Below, piece after piece: positions 12,848 through 25,951 of a stretch of 64,000 bases of DNA (position 1 is its first letter; each line of letters begins with the position of its first letter). The position numbers and the translations under genes are program-made. Where the stretch lies: NCBI GenBank assembly GCA_035236585.1, contig CP141132.1:46689880-46753879 (forward strand), in the 5' to 3' direction. The notes beneath the pieces were generated by a model, which was not told the origin of the DNA, ran no database searches, and saw nothing but the letters and a program-made list of their open reading frames with translations. Source of the stretch: Warburgia ugandensis (lineage: Eukaryota; Streptophyta; Magnoliopsida; Canellales; Canellaceae).

Positions 12848-14518
12848 TCACAATAGAACATGAGTTTTTGTGGACATATTGGGGGCTCCACCCTCAAACC
12901 TCGGGCAAGGGTGCGCCACCCCTATACTCCTAGCGAGCTAACCACGTAGCTCGACCCATAAAAAACTCTACAAAGCACAATATAGGTCATTGGATCATCT
13001 TCTCACTTCCTACAAAAGAGTAAAATACTTGATTAAATCTTAGAAAATTATGACCATTCATATACTCTGGATTAGCTTTTGAATCTGCAAAATGTCAAAC
13101 TTTTGAATTATTAGGTTAGAAATACATGTATTATAAACTTTTTAAAAAAATCCTAGAATAATGTCTATAATTTATAACACATAGGTTACTAATTGGATAC
13201 TTTTCATACAAAATTGAACACTTATCATTAAGCCTAAGTTTCATTCAAAAAAATTTTAGGCATTTTTCTACCAATTATGGATGGTCTTACCCTCAGTTTC
13301 GTACTTACTTTGCAAAACATGATTCGTAGTTTTTAGGAGTGATTTTCTAATAAAACATGTTTATTTTCAAATAAAATAACCTTAGTAAAAGAGTAGTTAA
13401 AAAGGGGATTTTGAAATCATTGATTTTTAAACATGGTTCAAAATTGTTAAGTTTATATGTTTCTACCCTAGAATTTGAGAAGTAACATGACTAATGGACT
13501 ATATTTAGAAAATTTTCATTTTAATAAGCTATAAACCACAAATATTCTAATTTGGAGTCTTAATTTAAAGCCATGAGAAGTTGAGAGTTGAAAGAGTTAG
13601 AGGGCTATGTGAATGGGACAATTTAAATGAGATCTTTGTGGATGATATATGTGATTTATTAATCTCTCAAATGCAAAAATATGCTACACTTGATATTATA
13701 TGACACAATGTTTTATTTGTGCCGAGATTCATTTGGCTTATGAGGGTCCATAGGGGGATTTAAGCTTCTTAAGATGTGTTTGGAAGCTTACCCGACTAGA
13801 GTTAGTTGTGGGAGAGAGTTGGACTCTTTGGGTACTATGCTAGGGGGTTCAATTGGACTCTTACATATGGGTACCATTTTGGGAGTATTTGTTATGGGCA
13901 CACTATTCTTTGTTTGATCCAATAGTCCCATAAGAGCATGTGTTTGATCATATGTATCCACAGTCAAGCGTAGTTGGGAGGAGACTTTCCCAATGTGCAT
14001 AGTGACATTTTTGTGTGTGGATTTGTGAGTGGACACCTCGAGGGTCAAACCACACACTTTTGTGGCAGTAGAGTAGGATGCATCCATTTGATGTGTGATT
14101 TGGCTACATGTGATATATGTGGATATCTATAGATTATTTGGCATGCGTATTTGTGATGAAAAATGTTATAACTATGAATTTGTTATATGCATGGGTTTTT
14201 AAATGATCAAAGCTTAATAGCCGCTAGTTTTCAAAACTAGTTTACAAGTTTCTTAATTGAGTAGTTGTACTTGACCCCAAAACATTTCAAGTGACACTTC
14301 TAAGGAACAGACCTAGCGAACTAGAAGGAAGGAAGAGTTTGGTTGAAAAGAAATAAAGTACATGAGAACTAGAGTAGCAGAGTAGTTTAGATTGTTTATT
14401 TCATTTTATTGTAAGGAATTGTTGATTGGACAGTTAATAAAAACTTAAGTTCTATTTTATAATTGGACTATGAACAGTTTAATTATTTGGGTAGTGAATA
14501 GTGGATCTTGTTTATGTG
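12848..14518 (+). mobile_element. LTR E, right part and tail
   Basis: This follows LTR C and carries features of a Tekay/Del LTR tail, including the AATAAAA-rich end seen in the solo LTR. It opens with a GC-rich patch (12,885-12,960) of the kind each LTR here has. A 300-bp reading frame on the minus strand (13,788-14,087) matches nothing I know and lies within LTR sequence, so I do not call it a gene. Confidence 0.35.
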
Positions 14519-14776
14519 TGTAATGTCCTTAATTTTTCAATCCATTCCAAATAAGTTAGTCAAATAACAAACTAAATTGTGAATTCTAGGAAATCTCAAA
14601 ATATGACATGAAAATCTTAAAATTTAGAAAGTACATAGAGATAGCTTTCCAACTACACCAAGAATTCTAAAGACAAGAAAATTATCAAGTTTTTACTAAT
14701 GGGATAGGGGGCCGAAACTGGTAACAGCACCCCCTCCCAAAAACAAAACAAACAGCCAATTGTGCCATCGGACCAC

Positions 14777-14780
<4 letters not shown>

Positions 14781-14850
<70 letters not shown>
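14781..14850. repeat. Microsatellite (CT)35
   Basis: This is an uninterrupted run of 35 CT dinucleotides inside LTR D. Reading frames through it give only Ser-Leu or Arg-Glu runs and are artefacts. Confidence 0.98.
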
Positions 14851-14853
<3 letters not shown>

Positions 14854-16874
14854 CCCGCCCACGATCGCTAACGCAACAGTGACTATGTGCACCATGGAAA
14901 TCGTAAAATATGGTGTTTTCCATCTAAAAACTCATAAAAAAACTACCTAAAATTGACAAGGAAGATGACCCGAAGGAAACCCAAGTTAGATCTTCCATCC
15001 ATGGAGAGAAATGACAAGATTTTAAGGAAATTGAGAGACAAAATGTGATCACGAGTGACTACGATTTTTTTGACAATGCTCCCAGAAAACTCAATTTTTT
15101 GGCATCAAATGACAATAGATCTTCACTAAATTTTGATAGAATTGTAGGCAAGACATTGATCTACATTTTCCCTAAAGAAATTTTGAAGTTTGGAGTAAAA
15201 ATCACTGCCAGCGATGATGTCTCTAATCATCTTCTCCAGCTATGGTCATCCATTGCCTGCAACCTAGAATTTTTGTATAAAGTGTATGATTGTAGGATAT
15301 TTTGACACCATCTACACAATAGAATAGGTTTTGGTGAGATATGAGATCATTTGACCATCCAAAAAGCACACGATCAACGACTTTAAAGTAGATCTAAGAA
15401 GTTCATCTATAGATATGTGACCGGATGCTTTGTATCTAACTGATTTGACTCCTAATCTCGATCTAAGCCATCCAATTGGTTGATCTGCGATCTTATCTCA
15501 TAGATTTGTGCGCAAATAACCTCCGAACCTCAATTGAATCCTAGTTAATTATCAAATACCTTGATCTGCAAGCTCAAACACTCCATATTTTTTTAGATCA
15601 GTGGTAGAGTTGTGTGCTTAACAGTGACCAAAAAGCTCAATCTGAGCCGTTTACCTTGTTGATTAATGATTAGATGTATAGATCAGTAATAAAAATTAGA
15701 TTGGCCAAATAGTATGACAGTTCCATTTATCCTGCACTAATCTGATTTTTAGAATCTAGGAATTTAGCCCAATTGTAGAGTATATTCTATAGACCATTGA
15801 TTAATAGTTGGAAACGACAAATCAATTATTTTAATTTGTGTTTCAGTGGTTATGATATGCAATTAGAAGCCAACGGATAGTATTAGATGATTGTTGGTGC
15901 TTTATTCCAGAATTGGATCTGGTTGCTCTGTTCATCGAAAAGTGACTGAGGGTTGATCTGTAAAAAAAATAACATATCATAACCTCATTTGTGTTCATTG
16001 ATTTTTGTACACTGATCTGTGGCTAATATAACATTAGTGAAGATCTAGATTTTCATGTATCAAACTGATGCAGAGAGGAACCAAATTAGTTATATTAATT
16101 GTAAATCTCCTTGTCTGTATATTAAGTTATGGCTAGGAAAGTACTAATTGGTCTAGTTTGATTTAATTCAGTCCTATCCAATAATCCAAAGAGGGAAATT
16201 AAATCATCACATTTGACCATCTATTTTGTTCTCTCATCCATCATTAATCATGGACTAAAGTGCAGTTTGAAAGGTATTACGAGTGAGATTAATTTTATAA
16301 AGCTAGTGGAACAGATAAATGTCACACAAAGTAAGTGGTTCTAAGATTGCCATGTTTTCTATATAATTAAATTATCATATATATTTAGTTTTGATGGACC
16401 ATGAAATAAATGTGAAAATTTTATTATTTGAATATGAAATGATTTTTTTTTTCATGCATACAGTATTTTCATACATGCACTATATTAATAGTTTCTGTCA
16501 TGAGCTTTCAAAGCAAATCGTAGTTGGAGGTGACACGTGCTATAGTTAAAAACATCTCTTCTTATGAGTTAAAGTTTCATTGTTTTAAAACATATGATTT
16601 CTGTTGCATTTTGCTCAGATTGAACGATTTGAAAGTCTTCGGAGATGTTTTGATGTTTCATAATTGAAAATATTTGAAAAGGCTGATACAATGCATGATT
16701 GAAGTCATATGTTTTTATGATTGCATGTTATGCATATGGAATGGTCAAAAGTTGGCATTTTTGGGAAAGTTAACGAGTCATGTTTCATGGTTGAACATGT
16801 GTGTCATTGAATAGTTAGGAAATGCATAATCGTATAACTTTTCAAAGTCATGTTATATAGGTGGTCAATGACAT

Positions 16875-17595
16875 AAGATATTGATTTATTGATTCGGTTA
16901 AAATCAGGCGACTCATAAGAGTTGGTCCTTTCCCTTTTACAAACTGTGATCTATAGATACAATTAAAATTAGGCAACTTGTGAGAATTAGTCTTTGCCCA
17001 TCTAAGGATATTTATTTGCTGATACAACTAAAATGAGGCGGTTCGTGAGAGTTTGTCTTGGTCCGACTATAGATCGTGATATACTAATATGGTTAAAATC
17101 AGGCAACTCGTGATAGTTGATCCTGGCCCATCTATAAATATTGATTTACAGATACAGTCAAAATCAAGCGACTTGTGAGAGTTGAACCTGGCCCATTTAC
17201 AGACTATGGTCTACAAATACGATTAAAATCAAGCAACTTGTAAGAGTTAGTCCTATCCCATCCACAAATATTGATTTACTAATATGGTTAAAATCAAATG
17301 ACTTGTGATAGTTAGACCTGTCTCATCTTCAAATATTGATTTAATTATATGGTTAAAATGAGGCGACTTGTGAGAGTTGGTCCTAGCCTTTCCACAGATA
17401 TTGTTTTACTGAGATGGTTAAAATCAAATGATTCATTAGAGTTAGTCCTAGCCCATCTATAGATATTGATTTAATGATACGATCAAAATTAGACAACTCA
17501 TGAGAGTTGGTCTAGACTCTTCTACATATTGTGATCTAAAGATAAGGTTAAAATCTTACAACTCATGAGAGTTGGTCCTGGCCCGTCCATAAACT
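16875..17595. repeat. Tandem array, 65-bp unit, eleven copies
   Basis: The core AAATCAGGCGACT-like motif recurs at 16,901, 16,966, 17,031, 17,096, 17,161, 17,226, 17,291, 17,356, 17,421, 17,486 and 17,551, exactly 65 bp apart each time. Copies have many substitutions but no length change. The array sits between the promoter half and the tail of LTR D. Confidence 0.93.
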
Positions 17596-18810
17596 AACAC
17601 AACTTTATTAATTATTTTATCCAATAACGACTATTATGGATTGTCTTACTGATCAAATATTGCTATTGATTGTTTATTGTTCAATGATTTCTATTTATTG
17701 ATTTATCACTTGGTGACTTGGTTGTTTTATTGACCAATTATTCCTTGTTGATTGTTAAAGTTTTGTTTTACCTATTGATTTAAATGCTCATAGACATTTA
17801 CATATTGTCTTATCTACTAATTTAATCGAACATAGATAGTTGGTGAATTGTTATATTGATTGATTATATGTTTATAGATTGTGTCAGATTGTACACTAAT
17901 TGATTTCAAGTTTACAGATTGTATTGGAAGCAAACAGACCTGCATAGTGATGGTTTTATAAAGATAAAACTTATTAGATTAGAGTTGATAGATTGATTAA
18001 ATACTTTATGCATACATAACACATGCATAGTTTGAAAATGGATTTGAAAGGCATACATATTTTGAACTCATAATGCAACATGGCTAACTTGTGAATGGCA
18101 ATCGACATGAGAGTGTTTCATCATAAGGACTTAAAATTAATTGTGTTTTCAAACGGAATACTATGGCATAGACATTCCAAAAATGTATTCTAAATATACA
18201 TGATTTATAATTAGCTTAGATTGGAGATGTGATCCATTTGTTCATATTTTACAAAATCCATTAAATGTTGTGTAAAAACAATTTAATGGCGTGGTTTTGT
18301 TTTCAACATAAAAGCATGTTAGAATAATTTTGATAATGTAACCAATGATTTTATAATATAAAGGCATCTTGATTTACCTACACAAATACAAGCTTTTTGA
18401 GACATTTGTAATTGTTTACAATGTCTTAGATCAGGAGCATCCTACATAGAGAAAAGCTGCAACAAGTTGAAGGAAACTTGGATGAGGACAATTGTGGCGC
18501 TAGACTGTATTGGTAATGTAAGTATATGGATTTCTTTATCCTAGACATGCAGGTATGTATAATTATAGTCAACAATCAGTCTGTGAGCTATGATTCGATG
18601 GATCTGGGATAGATTTATATGTGCATTTCCTTCTTAAATTAAGATTAAAAAAGGAGACAAAGTCTCTCATTATTTTAGTTTTATAAAAATAAATAATTTA
18701 TCAGGTCATTCGCATCGCATGTGTTAAATACATAATGTTTGAAAATAGACAAAACATTGCCAAATTTTAACTAGAAATGAGCTAATCATTTCACCACCAA
18801 ATCCTTACTT

Positions 18811-19461
18811 TTAAAAGAAAGATGACACTTGGGGATTTTAGAAATGTCATTCAATGAAAATGTTATAGTCTTGAAAGAAAGAGTGTGCTAATATCAAAGT
18901 AAGTGGTACTCAACCAAAATCATATCCCAACTATATGATACAAACACCTAAAATTGAAGATGAGCCCACTTTTAGAGAGATCTAAACCATTCATAATATT
19001 GGGCAACACTTAAATGACTCATAAGCTCAAGATCTTATTTCTTGAATAATCCTCACCAATGTTCTTTTTAGTTGAAAAATAGATAACAAATAATTTCATT
19101 ATCCAGGCAAATTATTTAACAAATGTCATCATCATATTAAATGGTGTAGATCAATCTAAATAGGCCATCTTCACTTTTAGGCATCTTAACTTTGTCATAG
19201 TCCTGATGAAAGACCACCAATATCAAATCACATGATATTCAACACACACAAAAGACAATTTTTTATTTTTTATTTTTTCCTAACATTAGGCCCACATGAT
19301 TGCACATAATTAAAGCAGGTTAAAGAAGAAAATGGACTTACCCTATATACCCCAACCAAAATATGAAAAAATTATGGATGAAGTTATTTGTTCTATTTTG
19401 TGGTAACAAAATAATGATAAAATGGTCTTTTGTAGCTTTTGACATTTCTATAGTTATTTTG
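18811..19461. repeat. Tandem duplication, copy 1
   Basis: This ~651-bp block begins AAAAGAAAGATGACA and ends near TTTTGACATTTC...GTTAA. Copy 2 follows directly (from 19,462) and is interrupted at 19,767 by the large Gypsy element, resuming at 48,433. No coding sequence is recognised. Confidence 0.8.
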
Positions 19462-19771
19462 TTAAAAGAAAGATGACATTTGGGATTTTTAGAAATGTCT
19501 TTCAATAAAAAATGTATAGTCTTGATAAAGAGAGGTGGCTTATCAAATGAAGTGGTATTCAATCAAAATCATATTGTGACTCTATGATACAAACATTTAA
19601 AATTAAAGATGAGCCTACTTGAGAGAGATGTAAACCATTCATAATATTGGGCAACACTTATGACCTCAAGATCTTATCTCTTGAATAATCCTGCCAATGT
19701 TTTTTTTAGTTGAAAAATAGACAACAAATAATTTTGTTACCCATTTCATCTAACAACTACATATGCCAAAA
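19462..19771. repeat. Tandem duplication, copy 2, left part, ending in target duplication CAAAA
   Basis: The sequence matches 18,811-19,110. It stops at CAAAA (19,767-19,771), which recurs at 48,433-48,437 on the far side of the Gypsy element. Confidence 0.8.
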
Positions 19772-22336
19772 TGTGACACCCCAAATTTTTTTATTTATAA
19801 TAATAATAGTCGTAGTTGGGATCCCATGTTAACAGGATTCTATTAATTATTTTATTAAAACTTTTATTGAAACCTCTGAGTGTTATTTTCTTTTTCCCAA
19901 AACATCACAATTATAATTTAAAAAATAATTAAATTTTTGCGGTGATACAATTGAAACAATACACATGTTAAATCAATGTCAAAATCATCAGCACCTTTAT
20001 TTTCAAAACAATAAATATCCAAAACACAATAATAATGTGGCCCATGGTCTATCCATCATAACATCTCACCTAAATGTCCATCATATGTATAACTATCCTA
20101 ATCAAATCCATAAAATAAAAGTATATAGTCCATAAAGGAAGTCACATAGTACTCTATTTATTAACTCACATCACTGTCTATCAGTCAAAGTAAAGAATTC
20201 TCTCACTGCTATCACGATCTCTCAACAGCCTTGCCCTTCTTGCTGTCGCTCTCAAGATCTAAGGCATTACAAAACAAAGCAATACTTCAGCAAGCTATTG
20301 CTTATGTAGGTACATAGACATTTAATGTAATAAAGATGGAACAAATTGAATGACAGTGGTGATACAATAAGAAGATCTAATATCTATGAAAATAAAATCA
20401 TTAAAATCAATGCCAACCTAATTTCAAAGCATCATGTACGATAACACATGCATCTCATGAATTTAAAAGATGATATGAGCTAATGTAAATGAATACTCAT
20501 ATTCAACCTCTGAGTGCCGTCACACCCAGGTACACAATCAAATCTCCATGCTCATCATGCAAGCACACAGAAAAAGAGTATGGATCATTATGCCGCAGTA
20601 GCAACCCTCCAGGGTCTCAACCACTGCCGTTCCCTGTCGACACCATAACAGGACACTTAACATCCGTCCCCATGGAAAGGCCTGGATCGGTAGTGTAGAC
20701 TATCCATGTTACCAAACCCCTACCGAAAGCCATCTGTGGGTAGGTGTCTATCATATCACAATCACATCACAAATCTCAGAGGGTGGGTGGCAGGCCATCA
20801 GTTTCAATAATGCAATAAGGAAGGAAATTTTCTAATTATGCATAAATACGGAGTTTCAATCTTAAGAAATCATCGATCATAAATCCATTTAATACATTAT
20901 CGAATTCTAATATCGATCATAACATAAAACTCTAAATCTCACAACATCACAAACTAATAATAAGTGCAATTAAATCACAATCAATCATGATGCTATGATA
21001 ATGCAAGGTTTTAAAATCAAAATAAAACATTAAATGTCGTCACCTACCTCGATGTGAGATAACTCAACTCGAGCGTATAATCCCCTTCTCTTATACATTT
21101 AGATGTACCTGTCAGTACCACAATGCTATTTTATGTTATTTATTTCATCATGAGGGAATCTATGATGATCCAACCATTGGATCATCCTCTAAGATCTTTA
21201 ATTATGATTTGGTTCTTAAATTTAGTCCCATCTAATATTCATCTGTTTGTTTTTGTGTGTATCTAATGTTTATACCTAAATCTGACGGTCAAATCATCCT
21301 CAGATCAATAATTTCCCAAGATCTTGGTTAGATCAATCGTCTAGATCAATTTATATAGTAATTACATCTAACTTACTCCTCATGCCCTTCTTTAGTATCA
21401 TATATTTTCTATTTGTTCAAGTTCTAGGGCTTGATCGCCCTTTGATCGGTCAAATCTAAGTTATTGGATACTATTTTATAATTTTACAAAATTAAAGGTG
21501 GTCAATTGTAAGTTTTTAAGTTAAATCTAGGTCCACGTCATCAAGATGATCACAACGAATATTTTCGATCGTGATTTGGACCTCTATAGCTCTCAAAATC
21601 AAGTTTTTTGTGAAAATACTCAATAAATTAATACGTATTAATTTATAAAGGGGTCGGCCGGGCCGTTTTTACTGGTTTACACCAACATAAACTAACATCA
21701 CCAAGACGTATCAACCTCAGGACACGCGTGAGTCTTGGTTACCGGGATGCACCACTGTGTGCGTCTCAGTTGCCAGGATGCCGAGAGTCCCAGCCATTGG
21801 TGACAACGCATGCAACGATGTGTGCCTGCACTGCGCTCCCATTGGGGCATCCTACTCGGTGTCCCAGCATCAACGCTAAGGTGCTGACACTGGTGCCGAC
21901 GCCAAGGAAGATAGCCAGGTTTGGTCGTCACCAGTGACCCCATAGGTGCCCAAATCACGCGATTTTTGCATCATTTTGCTGAAAATTTCATGTAGTTTTC
22001 ATTTTTAACATTCCTTTGGCTTGATTTTGCCAAAAACTAGGGTTTTTATTCTATTTTTCTCATGTTTCTAAAATTTTCCTAGGTACAATTTTTCATGATT
22101 TTCGGCGCACCAGCTGTTGGATTTCCCTCAAACTTAAAGGGTTTGTTTGTGGGTTCCTTATGCACTAGATGGATAGTCTGATCTCTATTTTAATTATATT
22201 TTATCAACCTATTTGCATTCCAATAGTAGCCTATACAGATTTCTAGGAAAAATGACGAACCCTCATTGTTTTTTCCAACTTTCATGCACACCATTGATGT
22301 ATATACCACACATGTAAAGGCGGATTAGAGGGTTGG
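19772..22336 (-). mobile_element. Left (3') LTR of the composite Gypsy element, truncated
   Basis: It is collinear with 45,163-48,018 of the right LTR. It lacks 77 bp relative to the right copy (45,885-45,961) and about 188 bp (46,267-46,455). It also lacks the last ~410 bp, where LTR F begins. The GC-rich section at 21,700-21,950 differs from the right copy far more than its flanks do. Confidence 0.88.
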
Positions 22337-22755
22337 TGTAATGATCCAACTATTTTATGCTATTTTTACTAAATTGAATAGAAATTGATTAATTTGGAAA
22401 TTTATATCTAGACTTAATCATATTAAATGTCCTATTTTAATTAAAATATGAAACAAAGGAATTTGAGAGAAAAATTAGCGCCATTAGATTCTACACTCAA
22501 AATGGAATCCAATGATGTAAAGAATGCCAAAAACAGAGTTCATATGACCAAGTTATGGACGTTTGAAGGAGGGCAGTTTGGTAAATTTAATTTTAAACAC
22601 CTAAGGCTGTAAAACGCAAGGGGTCGTTTTGATAACAACACCCCCCTACGTGTCATCGTCTTCTTCCTCAAGCCAGGCAGTGCATAGCACTGCCATGCCT
22701 GTACGGAGCCGCAAAAAATGGTGGCACCACGATAGGGCAGCACCGCCATCACGGG

Positions 22756-22765
22756 CTATAAAAAG
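22756..22765 (+). promoter_or_regulatory. TATA box of LTR F
   Basis: CTATAAAAAG lies within a GGGCTATAAAAAGCCC context, about 420 bp into the LTR, and is followed by a CT-rich stretch typical of a plant transcription start. Confidence 0.55.
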
Positions 22766-23156
22766 CCCTCTTCCCCTCTTTCCCCAATCATCCTGTTTTC
22801 CCCTCCCTTCTCTGACTGTTCAAGCTAGGGTTTCCAGCAGGCATGGAGAAACTGCACCTCTGGTGATGGGCATCACTCCAAACCACCCAAGTAAGCCCCC
22901 CACCCTTTCCTCTCTAGTTTTCCCTTTTCTCAGTCTAGATCCACGCCGGATTTGGGTTTTCCTGGCTGGGGAAAACATCAGAGAAAACTAGAGAAGACGG
23001 GTTTCCTCCGAAACCCATTGAAATAGAGTTGTCACGGGGATGCACCGCATGACACACATGCAAGACACGCTCCCTGGGGTGGTCCCCCCACGTGCGTCAC
23101 TTGTGAGTGGAGTCCCTGCTCGACCAGGACACATGGGCATCCCAGGAATCATGATG

Positions 23157-23161
23157 CATGG
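23157..23161. repeat. Target site duplication CATGG, left copy
   Basis: The identical five bases occur at 23,157-23,161 and 27,923-27,927 and flank a single LTR with TG...CA ends. Confidence 0.88.
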
Positions 23162-23750
23162 TGTAATAACCCCAATTTTTGTAATTGATTGAGAAAATCA
23201 ATAAAGTTTGAGTTTCAGATATTTTGGGCTGAAATATTAGGATTATTTAGAATATACTTTTTATAAAAGTATAATCAAATAATAAGACATGTAAAATTAA
23301 AATTTAACTTAGCAAACCCTTCAAAATGACTATAAGCACGACAAATTCTGAATTCGGATGAAAAATCCTTAAGTTTCTTCATTTCTTGGACAAAAGGGTA
23401 AAATAGTAATTTTACCCAAAAATCAAAATATGAGACATCAAAATTTAGAATGTATTGAGAAATACAAATCTAATGCCACTAAGTACACTCAAATTCGAGA
23501 TCATGGGAATAAAACCCAAATTTTTATACATAAATGGCAAAACGGTCTTTTTACACCATGTGGGGCCCACAAGGGACCCAAAAATGAATCTTATGAGCAG
23601 CCCATGTGAATTCATGGCTCAAAAAAATACCAGCTGGTCTTGGGGAAGAAAAATGGAGCATGGGGAAGAAAAAATGGAGCATGGGAGACTTTCATGCCAT
23701 TTAATAATAAAAAATTAAATATTATAATCATGAAAAAAAAATCAAAATGC

Positions 23751-23760
23751 CTATAAATAC
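23751..23760 (+). promoter_or_regulatory. TATA box of the solo LTR
   Basis: CCTATAAATAC lies 590 bp into the LTR and is conserved in LTR A. Confidence 0.5.
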
Positions 23761-25660
23761 AACCCCAAAAATCCTCCAAAAATGCTCATAAAATCCCCAC
23801 AAAAGTTTCTTCACTCTCCCTAAAAAATTAGACCTAGATCCCTTCTCAAAAACCCAAAATTTTCAAGAGATATCTCTCTTTTCAATTTCTTTTTCTTTTT
23901 AGATTGGAACAAGAGACCTAAAATCAATTAAGCACACTATTTCAGATCTAATTTCATCAATTTCACCATCCAAAACTTTCCACCATATCTTATCTACAAA
24001 ACTCCCAAAGCAATTTCAAGATCCAATGGTTCAAACAACGAGAATTTGCAACAAAGGTGGATCTTAGGCCATATCTTCATCAACAAGGTATTCTTTTTAA
24101 ATTGGGCATATAACCAAGGTTTTTTCTCCAATCAGGTAGGTGGGAATACTTTTTATACATGTTTAATTATGTTTAATGAAAATTTTATTTTACTATAATT
24201 TATTTTGATAAAAAAAAAAGTAATAACAGAACCTTCAATTCAAGCATATAGATGGCTCCGATGGAAAATCTGACCTCACCAATTGATCAAGAAGGCTCCA
24301 AAACCCCTAGGGTACAATTTTTACTAAATTTCATGGAGGTTTTGAGAAGGGATTGATTGGATGGTCCAAACGGACTATCCGATCTCCTAATCGGATGGAC
24401 GACGTGTGAAACGCCGCACGTGAGCCCGTGCAACCGCGTGCGTCCGTAGACGCCCCGTGCAGGCGCTTCCGCATTTCATTGCAGCGGACACACCTAATGA
24501 ACCGAGCGCGTTTCGCCCAGCTTGTTCCGCCCAACTAATCTGGGCCGTCCGTTCCTTGGGCCCAGATCAAATCTAGGCCCTATGAAGGACTGTGAACTTC
24601 CAAATCACATTCTGGAGTCATCTGAACTCCAAATTAAGATCAGAAAAAAGCTATGGAAAGCTTGAAATATATATTTTCTGATAAAATGATAAAATATACA
24701 TAATATTCAGTAAAACTTTCTGTTTTAAAGAAACAAGTTTCCAATTAACTAGATCTTCAAGATTTGAGATGATCAGATCTTGAAAATATGTTTTACTAAT
24801 GATATACTATTGAAATAAAGTGATATCTATGGTTTATTTGGACATATCTGAGATATATTAAGGGATCTACCCATTATGGTAGAAAAATCCTAAAAATACA
24901 AAGGAACCCACTTGATCAATGAGATCAAGTGTGATCAGATCCTTGGGATGGATAAAATGAATGTTGATATAATTAAATCCAAGAAATCATGGATGGATTA
25001 TGACAAAAATGGATCAATATGATCTTTGGACCTTAATAAAGAAAATCCTCTAAATATAACTAATACCCTTAATCGAAGGAAAAGATCTAAGATCAAATGG
25101 TTGGATCATAAGTAAAGGTTTCTAAAAATGTTAATGTAATTAGTTTCATTTTATATAACAACATTTTAAATATGATTATGTTATAAAGCATGCTAGTATA
25201 ACATTTAGACTTTAGCATGATATGTGATTTCATTGTTATCATAAGGTGCTATATTTAATTATCTTAGGGGCACTTTAGTATGATTTCATGCCATTTTAAC
25301 TTAGGACCATGCTAGAATTTCATATAAGTTTATACTATAGTATAAGATTATACCTTAAGTCCATGTTAGTTTAAATTGAGTTATTAAGGTATATTAGTTG
25401 GAAATCATGTTAGAGTAATTTTAAGTACCTTGTCTCATTATCATTAAGTGTTAAATTATATAGTTTTATGCTTTGAATTTATAATTCATTTATGGTTAAA
25501 TGTTATTAGTAGATCTACTTGTTATGAGATAAAGAGCATAAAACATAAAAAATGTAATCTGATGAGAAAGTAGAGTTTCATGACACAAATAAGAATGGGG
25601 CACTTTAGACTTAATTAGTAAGGGCTATAGTTAGTAGGACAATATAAGGATTATCAAATC

Positions 25661-25951
25661 CTTGGCCCAAACTAGGAGAAGAATAATAAACCCCATGAAT
25701 GACATTATAAATATTCTTGGACTTAATTAAAATCTATTAGAAAGAGTACTTAGGGTAAACATGCTTATAGGAACCTTATGAAAGATTGAGAGATGGTCAT
25801 TCTGGTGAATGCTGAACATAGTGGTTAAGGGGGTTATCTAATAGAGCCTCGCTCTTCCCCTACCTTCCGTTGACGTTTGTGAGGTCTAAACGCCTCCTTA
25901 CATGAGGATATTAAAGTAACCACTTTGTGTTCACCCATTTAGCTAGTAAGC
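25661..25951 (+). other. Hairpin-bearing shared module (copy 2)
   Basis: This is the sense-strand copy in the solo LTR, with AGAGC-CTC-GCTCT at 25,843-25,855 preceded by AGGGGG and followed by TCCCC, so the stem can extend as GGGG/CCCC across an internal loop. GAGGTCTAAACGCCTCC follows, a second small stem. Confidence 0.65.

Larger units (their letters stand above)
14519..18718 (+). mobile_element. LTR D, probable solo LTR of a Tekay/Del-type element
   Basis: It starts TGTAATGTCCTTAATTTTTC, the canonical family start. The tail motif (18,370-18,440) with the CCTAC and interrupted ATTGTAA palindrome is present. ATGTG precedes the start (14,514-14,518) and recurs at 18,719-18,723, which fits a 5-bp target duplication and a solo LTR of 4.2 kb. 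The end reads GCATCGC rather than the usual CA, so the right boundary is less certain than the left. No primer site follows and there is no internal coding region. Confidence 0.6.

Noticed and set aside
13788..14087. 99-codon minus-strand frame
   Set aside because: It lies in LTR-like sequence, with no recognisable domain or homologue signature.
14653..14950. Open frames encoding Arg-Glu or Ser-Leu runs
   Set aside because: They are translations of the (CT)35 microsatellite.
20489..22991. Several short frames in GC-rich LTR patches
   Set aside because: GC-rich patches have fewer stops; the frames differ between the two LTR copies and show no domains.
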